From Clostridiales bacterium (lineage in GTDB: Bacteria > Bacillota > Clostridia > Lachnospirales > Lachnospiraceae), in contig JAJQIK010000090.1 in assembly GCA_021199255.1 (NCBI GenBank), forward strand, positions 1 through 64,000: a stretch of 64,000 bases of DNA, in the 5' to 3' direction. The translations under genes were made by a program, and so were the position numbers. Shown here piece after piece: positions 57,639 through 64,000 of the stretch (its first letter is position 1; each line of letters starts with the position of its first letter). The notes beneath the pieces are model-generated. The model saw only the letters and a list, made by a program, of their open reading frames with translations, searched no databases and had not been told where the DNA came from.

Positions 57639-59323
57639 TAGACGCTTCCTGTCTTTTCCAAATCCCCTGCGTCAAATGCCTCGCTGATGGGCGCTCCCGC
57701 GGGAACCATGGGAAATACCTTATCGTCCTCCGGGATCACGCAGTCTAACAGCACCGGCTTCTTTAAGGCAATCGCCTTCTCGATGGCAGGCGCCACCTCC
57801 TCTTTCTGCGTCACGCGAATGGCTTCGCAGCCAAGCCCTTCCGCCACCTTACAGAAATCAACCTGATCGTTCAGGACAGTCTGGGAATAACGCTTCCCAT
57901 AGAACAGCGTCTGCCACTGTCTGACCATACCAAGCACATGGTTATTGATCACCACCTGTATGATCGGTATCTGATAACGGCTGGCGGTGGCCAGTTCATT
58001 CATATTCATGCGGAAACAGCCGTCCCCCGCAATGTTAATACAGATTTTATCCGGCTGCCCCATCTTGGCGCCGATGCAGGCGCCCAGGCCATATCCCATG
58101 GTGCCCAGCCCGCCGGAGGAAAGAAAGGTACGGGGCATGGAATACTGATAATACTGCGCCGCCCACATCTGGTGTTGTCCTACGTCAGTAGTGATAAGAG
58201 CCTGCCCCTTGGTCACACGGTCAATCTCCTCCATAATATAAGGACAGGACAATACGGAATGGTCATAGCTGAGCGGATATTTTGCTTTCATATCGGCAAT
58301 ATGCGCCATCCATTCTCCATGCTCCTGCTGTTCCAGTTGCTGGTTCAGCCTGACAAGCACTTCCTTCAGATCCCCTACCACGGATACGTCCGTTTTGATA
58401 TTCTTGTTGATCTCCGCCGCATCAATATCAATATGTAATACCTTGGCATGCTCCGCAAATTTCCCCGGATTGCCCACGACACGGTCTGAGAATCTGGCTC
58501 CCAGCGCAATCAGAAGATCACACTCGCTGACGCCGAAATTAGAGGTTTTGGTACCGTGCATACCGATCATTCCGGTATATCTGGCATCGTGTCCGTCATA
58601 AACGCCCTTGCCCATCAGCGTATCGCAAACCGGCGCGTCCACCTTCTGCGCCAGCTCCCTTACTTCCCGGTAAGCGCCGGATATCACCGCGCCGCCGCCC
58701 ACATAGATAAAAGGCTTCCGGGCGTCCCGAATCAACTGTGCCGCGTCTTCCAGATCTTCCCTGGTATAGCGGGCTTTCTTCTCCGTCACGGCAGGCGTCT
58801 GCTGTTCATACTCACAGGTATTCGCCGTCACGTCCTTGGTAATGTCCACCAACACCGGCCCCGGCCTGCCGCTCCCTGCGATTCTAAATGCCTTACGCAG
58901 CGTATCCGCCAAAATCCGCACGTCTTTTACGATATAGCTGTGCTTGGTAATGGGCATCACCACGCCGGCAATATCCACCTCCTGAAAGGAATCCTTGCCC
59001 AGCGCAGGCAGATTGACATTACAGGTAATGGCCACCATGGGCACCGAATCCATATAAGCGGTAGCAATGCCCGTTACCAGATTGGTGGCTCCGGGTCCGC
59101 TGGTGGCAAGGCAGACGCCCACTTTGCCGGTGGCTCTGGCATAACCGTCCGCCGCGTGGGCGGCGCCCTGCTCGTGGGAGGTTAAAATATGGTTTATTTC
59201 ATTACTATGCTGATATAAAGCGTCATATACATTCAGAATCGTTCCGCCCGGATAACCGAATACGGTATCCACCCCCTGCTCCTTCAGGCATTCTACCACA
59301 ATTTCCGCACCTGTTAATAACAT
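57638..59323 (-). CDS. ilvB: Acetolactate synthase, large subunit
   Basis: 561 aa TPP enzyme. Catalytic Glu in HEQGAAHAADGYARATG, the FAD/central domain, and the TPP-Mg motif GDGCFRMNMNE ... INN. It makes acetolactate or acetohydroxybutyrate in valine, leucine and isoleucine synthesis. The regulatory small subunit ilvN and ilvC are not in the window. It starts 24 bases after ilvD. Confidence 0.95.
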   Translation of the reverse strand: MLLTGAEIVVECLKEQGVDTVFGYPGGTILNVYDALYQHSNEINHILTSHEQGAAHAADGYARATGKVGVCLATSGPGATNLVTGIATAYMDSVPMVAITCNVNLPALGKDSFQEVDIAGVVMPITKHSYIVKDVRILADTLRKAFRIAGSGRPGPVLVDITKDVTANTCEYEQQTPAVTEKKARYTREDLEDAAQLIRDARKPFIYVGGGAVISGAYREVRELAQKVDAPVCDTLMGKGVYDGHDARYTGMIGMHGTKTSNFGVSECDLLIALGARFSDRVVGNPGKFAEHAKVLHIDIDAAEINKNIKTDVSVVGDLKEVLVRLNQQLEQQEHGEWMAHIADMKAKYPLSYDHSVLSCPYIMEEIDRVTKGQALITTDVGQHQMWAAQYYQYSMPRTFLSSGGLGTMGYGLGACIGAKMGQPDKICINIAGDGCFRMNMNELATASRYQIPIIQVVINNHVLGMVRQWQTLFYGKRYSQTVLNDQVDFCKVAEGLGCEAIRVTQKEEVAPAIEKAIALKKPVLLDCVIPEDDKVFPMVPAGAPISEAFDAGDLEKTGSV

Positions 59324-59347
59324 CGTTCCATCCTCCTGTATCTTCTC

Positions 59348-61021
59348 TTAATTCTTCCTGGGAATCTCCAAAATCGCGCCTCTGTTGCCGCTGGTGACCA
59401 TCTCCCGATATCTTGCCAGATAACCGCTCGTCACCTTCGGCTCCCTGGGCTGCCACTTCGCCTTACGTGCCGCCAGCTCTTCCTCCGGCACCTGAAGATC
59501 CAGCTTCATATTCGGAATATCAATACTGATCCTATCGCCCTCTTCTACCAGCGCGATCGGCCCTCCTACCGCAGCCTCAGGAGATACATGGCCGATAGAG
59601 GCTCCGCGGGAAGCGCCGGAGAAGCGTCCGTCTGTAATCAGCGCCACACTGGAGCCCAGCCCCATTCCGGCGATGGCAGATGTGGGATTTAACATTTCTC
59701 TCATGCCCGGCCCGCCCTTGGGCCCCTCATATCGGATCACTACCACGTCGCCTGCCACAATCTTTCCGCCCTTAATCGCCGCGATGGCGTCCTCCTCGCA
59801 GTCAAAGACTCTTGCCGGCCCTTCGTGCACCATCATTTCCTCTACCACGGCAGAGCGCTTTACCACACTGCCGTCAGGCGCAAGATTTCCCTTTAACACG
59901 GCAAGCCCGCCTGTTTTGCTGTATGGATTGTCTACCGTCCTGATGATCTCCGGGTTCCTGTTGACCGCGTCCTTAATATTTTCACCGATGGTACTGCCCG
60001 TCACTGTCATGCAATCTGTATGAAGCAGCCCGATATCCGCTAATTCCTTCATAACGGCGTATACGCCGCCCGCCTCGTTTAAATCTTCCATGTAAGTGGG
60101 TCCTGCCGGAGCCAGATGGCACACGTTAGGAGTTTTCTCACTGATCTCATTGGCAAAGGAAATGTCAAAATCAAAGCCCACCTCATGGGCAATCGCTGGC
60201 AGATGCAGCATGGAATTGGTAGAGCAGCCCAATGCCATATCCACTGTCAGGGCATTCAAAATCGCGTCCCTGGTCATAATATCTCTGGGACGGATATCCT
60301 TTTTCAAAAGCTCCATCACCGCCATACCGGCATGCTTAGCCAGCTTGATTCTCTCTGAATAAACCGCCGGAATGGTTCCATTGCCGCGAAGTCCCATACC
60401 CAGCGCCTCTGTCAGACAATTCATGGAGTTCGCTGTGTACATTCCGGAACAGGAGCCGCAGGTAGGGCATACCTTCTCTTCAAATTCGCGAAGCTCCTCA
60501 TCGCTCATGGTTCCCGCCGCATGGGAGCCTACCGCCTCAAACATGGAAGAAAGGCTTCTCTTCTGTCCATGTACATGTCCCGCAAGCATCGGCCCGCCGG
60601 ATACGAATACGGTAGGCACATTGATACGCGCCGCCGCCATTAACAAGCCCGGCACATTTTTATCGCAGTTAGGCACCATGACTAGGCCGTCAAACTGATG
60701 GGCAATCGCCATACACTCCGTAGAATCCGCAATCAGATCTCTGGTCACCAGAGAATATTTCATACCAATATGCCCCATGGCTATTCCGTCGCATACCGCA
60801 ATCGCAGGAAATACTACCGGTACGCCTCCTGCCTCCGCCACGCCCAGCTTCACCGCATTGACAATCTTATCCAGATTCATATGTCCGGGCACGATCTCAT
60901 TATAAGAGCTAACAATACCAATCATCGGCTTATGCATTTCTTCCTCTGTGAATCCCAGCGCATTAAACAAGCTTCTGTGAGGCGCCTGCTGTACGCCCTC
61001 TTTTACATTATCACTTTTCAT
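59348..61021 (-). CDS. ilvD: Dihydroxy-acid dehydratase
   Basis: 557 aa. Fe-S ligands in NCDKNVPG and [17 protein letters not shown], Mg-binding and catalytic Ser region GRFSGASRG near the end. It dehydrates dihydroxy acids to the 2-keto acids of valine and isoleucine. SD AAAGGAGAAG. The 68-base gap to the glycosyltransferase has AT-rich DNA but no convincing promoter. Confidence 0.96.
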   Translation of the reverse strand: MKSDNVKEGVQQAPHRSLFNALGFTEEEMHKPMIGIVSSYNEIVPGHMNLDKIVNAVKLGVAEAGGVPVVFPAIAVCDGIAMGHIGMKYSLVTRDLIADSTECMAIAHQFDGLVMVPNCDKNVPGLLMAAARINVPTVFVSGGPMLAGHVHGQKRSLSSMFEAVGSHAAGTMSDEELREFEEKVCPTCGSCSGMYTANSMNCLTEALGMGLRGNGTIPAVYSERIKLAKHAGMAVMELLKKDIRPRDIMTRDAILNALTVDMALGCSTNSMLHLPAIAHEVGFDFDISFANEISEKTPNVCHLAPAGPTYMEDLNEAGGVYAVMKELADIGLLHTDCMTVTGSTIGENIKDAVNRNPEIIRTVDNPYSKTGGLAVLKGNLAPDGSVVKRSAVVEEMMVHEGPARVFDCEEDAIAAIKGGKIVAGDVVVIRYEGPKGGPGMREMLNPTSAIAGMGLGSSVALITDGRFSGASRGASIGHVSPEAAVGGPIALVEEGDRISIDIPNMKLDLQVPEEELAARKAKWQPREPKVTSGYLARYREMVTSGNRGAILEIPRKN

Positions 61022-61089
61022 GACTTCTTCTCCTTTATCTTTCTATATAATTCTTTTGTCTTTCCGCACTTTCGCCATGCAAAAAAGCG

Positions 61090-62799
61090 TTATTTCCGCT
61101 CATACATTACAAACTGCCCGTTCTCGTATACCTCTTCCATCTCCTGTTCCAGATACTCCACAGGTATTTCTTCCCTGGTCAGATAGAATTTCCATTCCTC
61201 CGGCGCTTCCTGGGAATCATAGTCCCTGCCCAGCAGATTTTTATCGATCAGCACCAAATCCGCTTCCGCAATCTGCCTGCTTACCTGTTCTTCTCCGATG
61301 CCATAAAGGTACCAAAGCAGATATTCCTGATCGCAATCCGTTACCGCTATGGTTCCCAGCTTCTCCATTTCAACCTGCTCATAAGCGTCCCTGATCCATT
61401 CATCACGCATACTGTAGCTTTGGGAGTTGACGCAGCAATTGTAAAAACACAACAGGCCGCTGATAAAAACAGCCGCTATTTTTATATTCCCTGATAATCC
61501 ACGGCGCAGGCCAAAGCGCCTTTTCCCCCCATGGGCTTCCCCGTCCGGCGCTTTCTTCCGCGTATCCGCCCAGTCAGCCAGATACTGCACTAACCAGGTA
61601 ACCAACAGCGCCACCATAACGCCCGCGAAGGAAAACACTCTGTAATAAGGCAGCGTACATTGCAGAATCAGAAACAACGGCAGGATAATAATAGTCAGCA
61701 GCAGATACCACTCTATCCACCGGTCATAACAGCCGCGCGGCGCCTCATTGACCGCTTCCTTTTCCTGGCCGTCCTCCGGTTCCCGCCCGTCAGGAGCATA
61801 TTCCCGGTTGCGCAGGCGCCTGATGATCCTAGCGGCCAGCAGAATCACACCCACTCCAAAAACGGCGGCATAAAGGATTCCCCAGCGCCCCCCGGAGCCA
61901 TAGGCGAAATGCGTGCCAAACAGGGTTTGCAGCCATTCCCCAAACTGTTCCCGGAAAACCTCTCTGGAAACGCTTTGAATATAAGGCGTCGCCAGCATAT
62001 ATTCAATGCCCGTCCGCAAAGCGCCAAGGGGCGTCTGCATAATAATCGCCACATGTGCCATTCCATAATAATCGCCCTCTGGCGCTTTGGACAACAGATT
62101 GGAGCCAATGGCAAGCCAGAGAACCGCATACAGCCCTGCCGTACAGACAGCGGCAAGAAGCGAGGTTCCAATCAGCCGCTTCAATTGTTGATATTCCTTT
62201 TGTATGAAAGCCGTCCAGCCGCCGATCAGACAGATCGGGACTGCCACATAGACGCTGCTGGGGATCGCCCACAGCGCTGCCACAAGAGCCATGCCAAAGA
62301 TCATATAGCAGCCGGTTCTGTCTCTGCGTTCCGCCACAATCGATAACAATTCCCAGATGGCGGCCAGATAGCAAAATGTCACCAGCGCGTATCCCCGTCC
62401 CTGCACCGCGAGATTGTTGACAAGATTGAATCCTGCCAAAAGGAACACCGGAACCAATGCCATCTCCGGGGCAAAAACCTTCCGCCCTATCCGAAACAGC
62501 AAAATCAGGCTGCCCAGACTGCATAAATATGACACGCCCCTCAGCGCCACCGCCGGGCTTCCCAAAATACCCAGACATGCCGACAAGGTAGAATAACCCA
62601 CATGATTGTTGGGCAGCGGCCAGTGAATGGCGGCGTAAACGGGTCCCCTGCTGATAAAATAATAGTAGGTATACAATTCATCATACCAGGGGGTCAGCGC
62701 AAATAGCCGCCAGCCATAGTAACACGCCATGGCAAGCCAGAAGATCAGAAAAGCTGTGGTTTCCCTATCCGGTTTTTTCCACTGATTCTTGTTTTTCAT
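61090..62799 (-). CDS. Membrane glycosyltransferase, GT39/PMT-like (GT-C fold)
   Basis: 569 aa with about ten membrane helices. The first extracellular loop has the acidic motif [11 protein letters not shown], the GT-C catalytic Asp-Glu of PMT/ArnT-type enzymes, followed by [13 protein letters not shown] cytoplasmic charged insert (about 325-355) and a soluble C-terminal domain (about 455-569) follow. It should move a sugar from a lipid-linked donor to a wall polymer or protein outside the membrane. Its ATG overlaps the leuB stop (ATGA), placing it firmly inside the amino acid operon. Confidence 0.85.
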   Translation of the reverse strand: MKNKNQWKKPDRETTAFLIFWLAMACYYGWRLFALTPWYDELYTYYYFISRGPVYAAIHWPLPNNHVGYSTLSACLGILGSPAVALRGVSYLCSLGSLILLFRIGRKVFAPEMALVPVFLLAGFNLVNNLAVQGRGYALVTFCYLAAIWELLSIVAERRDRTGCYMIFGMALVAALWAIPSSVYVAVPICLIGGWTAFIQKEYQQLKRLIGTSLLAAVCTAGLYAVLWLAIGSNLLSKAPEGDYYGMAHVAIIMQTPLGALRTGIEYMLATPYIQSVSREVFREQFGEWLQTLFGTHFAYGSGGRWGILYAAVFGVGVILLAARIIRRLRNREYAPDGREPEDGQEKEAVNEAPRGCYDRWIEWYLLLTIIILPLFLILQCTLPYYRVFSFAGVMVALLVTWLVQYLADWADTRKKAPDGEAHGGKRRFGLRRGLSGNIKIAAVFISGLLCFYNCCVNSQSYSMRDEWIRDAYEQVEMEKLGTIAVTDCDQEYLLWYLYGIGEEQVSRQIAEADLVLIDKNLLGRDYDSQEAPEEWKFYLTREEIPVEYLEQEMEEVYENGQFVMYERK

Positions 62800-63878
62800 A
62801 TTCTCTGCGCCACCAGATCTCCCATTTCTCTACAGCCTGTCTGTACGCAGCCCTGCGACATAATATCCCCTGTACGGTAGCCCTCCTGAAGCACACGCTT
62901 AACAGCCGTCTCAACGGCGTCCGCTTCCTGATCCAAATCAAAGCTATAGCGGAGCATCATGGCCGCGGACAAAATCGTGGCAATCGGATTCGCAATATCC
63001 TTCCCCGCAATATCAGGCGCGGAACCATGGCTCGGCTCATACAGGCCAAACCTGGTATCGTTTAAGGACGCGGAAGCCAGCATACCGATAGAGCCGGTGA
63101 CCATACTGGCTTCGTCGGATAAAATATCCCCAAACATATTCTCCGTTAAAATCACATCAAACTGCGCCGGATCTTTCACAAGCTGCATGGCGCAATTATC
63201 TACCAGCATATGCTCTAAGGTCACCTCCGGATAATCCTTGGCGACCTCTTCCACTACCCTGCGCCACAATCTGGAAGAATCCAGCACGTTGGCCTTGTCC
63301 ACGCTGGTCACCTTCCGTTTCCGCTTCTTAGCGATCTCGAAGCCCTTCACAGCGATTCTTCGAATCTCATTTTCATCATAGGTTAAGGTGTCGATGGCTT
63401 TCACCACGCCGTTTTCCTCTATCGTCTTACGCTCCCCGAAGTACAGTCCGCCGGTCAGTTCACGCATAATCAGTATATCAAATCCGGCCTCTGAAATTTC
63501 CTTCCTTAAAGGACAGGCATCTGCCAGTTCTTCATATAAAACAGCCGGTCTCAAATTTGCAAACAGATTCAGCGCCTTCCGTATCGCCAGCAGTCCCGCC
63601 TCAGGCCTTAGGTTTGGCGGCAGTTGATACCAGGGCGAGGTGGAGGTGTCGCCTCCAATAGAACCCATCAGTACCGCGTCCGCGTTTCTGGCAGTCTCGA
63701 TTGCTTCCTCCGTCAGCGGTACGCCGTGCACGTCTATGGACGCCCCGCCCATCAAAATATCCGTATAGTTCATGGTATGTCCGTATTTCCTTGCTACGGC
63801 ATCCAGAACCTTCTTCGCTTCGGCTACAATTTCCGGGCCGATTCCGTCCCCCGGAATACAGGTTATCTTTAATTCCAT
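62796..63878 (-). CDS. leuB: 3-isopropylmalate dehydrogenase
   Basis: About 360 aa. [13 protein letters not shown] at the N-terminus, substrate residues near [12 protein letters not shown] and [12 protein letters not shown], and NAD-binding [18 protein letters not shown]. It oxidises 3-isopropylmalate in leucine synthesis. Two in-frame ATGs are possible (63890 and 63878): the first is only one base after AAAGG, the second 13 bases, and the family N-terminus fits the second. leuA and leuCD are not visible. Confidence 0.95.
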   Translation of the reverse strand: MELKITCIPGDGIGPEIVAEAKKVLDAVARKYGHTMNYTDILMGGASIDVHGVPLTEEAIETARNADAVLMGSIGGDTSTSPWYQLPPNLRPEAGLLAIRKALNLFANLRPAVLYEELADACPLRKEISEAGFDILIMRELTGGLYFGERKTIEENGVVKAIDTLTYDENEIRRIAVKGFEIAKKRKRKVTSVDKANVLDSSRLWRRVVEEVAKDYPEVTLEHMLVDNCAMQLVKDPAQFDVILTENMFGDILSDEASMVTGSIGMLASASLNDTRFGLYEPSHGSAPDIAGKDIANPIATILSAAMMLRYSFDLDQEADAVETAVKRVLQEGYRTGDIMSQGCVQTGCREMGDLVAQRI

Positions 63879-63897
63879 ACTGATCTTCATACCTTTC

Positions 63898-63911
63898 TTA
63901 TGTTAACATAA
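63898..63911. promoter_or_regulatory. Perfect 14-bp palindrome before leuB
   Basis: TTATGTTAACATAA is self-complementary throughout. It lies between the -10 and the SD of leuB, just downstream of the likely transcription start, a good place for a repressor. It does not match the CodY box; the regulator is unknown. Confidence 0.6.
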
Positions 63912-63930
63912 TGTGAAAATATCTTTATCT

Positions 63931-63959
63931 ATCATAGACTATTCCTGTATAAATTTCAA
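63931..63959 (-). promoter_or_regulatory. Promoter of the leuB operon
   Basis: Minus-strand TTGAAA (63954-63959), 17 bases, TATGAT (63931-63936). Confidence 0.75.
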
Positions 63960-63973
63960 TACAAAAGCCAAAC

Positions 63974-64000
63974 AAAAAGCCGAACCATTCCTGATCCGGC
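63974..64000 (-). terminator. Terminator-like hairpin at the right edge
   Basis: Minus-strand GCCGGA ... TTCGGC stem (63979-64000) followed by TTTTT. It probably ends a transcript coming from beyond the window; the stem may continue past the edge. Confidence 0.55.

Noticed and set aside
63974..64000. T-box or other amino-acid riboswitch terminator for leuB
   Set aside because: No T-box core is visible and a good promoter lies downstream of the hairpin, so it more likely ends an upstream transcript; the leader is cut by the window edge.

Overview
The window looks like a chromosomal piece of an anaerobic, spore-forming member of the Clostridia, most likely Lachnospiraceae. The reasons are sporulation and germination genes (spoIVA and a spoVAF/gerA-type gene), two oxygen-sensitive class III ribonucleotide reductases with their activases, a GGGtGRT protein next to an Fe-S scaffold-like protein, moderate GC content, strong Shine-Dalgarno (SD) sites and many TAATG/ATGA-coupled gene pairs. 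Nothing looks like prophage, insertion sequence or CRISPR. The family assignment is inference from gene content, not from a marker-gene search.

Layout. 1-4113: a pentanucleotide repeat, then a carbohydrate pair, an SGNH esterase and a one-frame fusion of a GH1 beta-glycosidase with mannose-6-phosphate isomerase. 4114-9123: spoVAF-like germination gene with a forespore-type promoter, dut, and the first nrdD-nrdG pair behind tandem NrdR boxes. 9124-17412: aminotransferase, WYL regulator, HAD nucleotidase, small membrane protein, and a nucleoside salvage operon (pnp, cdd, amidohydrolase) continuing into a membrane-attached MutS-like ATPase and rnhA. 17435-20036: spoIVA and a beta-propeller lactonase. 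20164-24693 (+): polyamine regulator plus potABCD. 24698-32074: esterase and AGE-family isomerase, the GGGtGRT/Fe-S scaffold pair, and a three-gene TrpXYZ-like ABC importer. 32122-40480: a PAS-GGDEF protein, a left-handed beta-helix protein, topoisomerase III, an archaeal-type ATPase and an EAL protein with a degenerate GGDEF domain. 40481-44789: argH-asd, and divergently an ABC importer pair with no binding protein. 44796-48336: the second nrdD-nrdG pair, a small unknown protein and tRNA-Thr(CGT). 48413-53545: mscS, a glgB with a coiled-coil tail, DUF1015, and a 122-bp tandem repeat in the leader of a small unknown gene. 53868-56204: serC-serA. 56235-64000: leuB, a membrane glycosyltransferase, ilvD, ilvB and an L,D-transpeptidase in one coupled series.

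How the genes fit together. Most are housekeeping: serine, branched-chain, arginine and lysine/threonine-branch synthesis; deoxynucleotide supply (two NrdDG sets and dut); nucleoside salvage; polyamine uptake; glycogen; and spore formation. The most unusual items are the GH1-ManA fusion, the GGGtGRT pair of unknown function, the transcribed 122-bp repeat, the membrane-attached MutS homologue, the glgB tail, and cell-envelope genes embedded in the branched-chain amino acid operon. Start codons were chosen from SD position and family length; where this differs from the longest reading frame, the entry says so.
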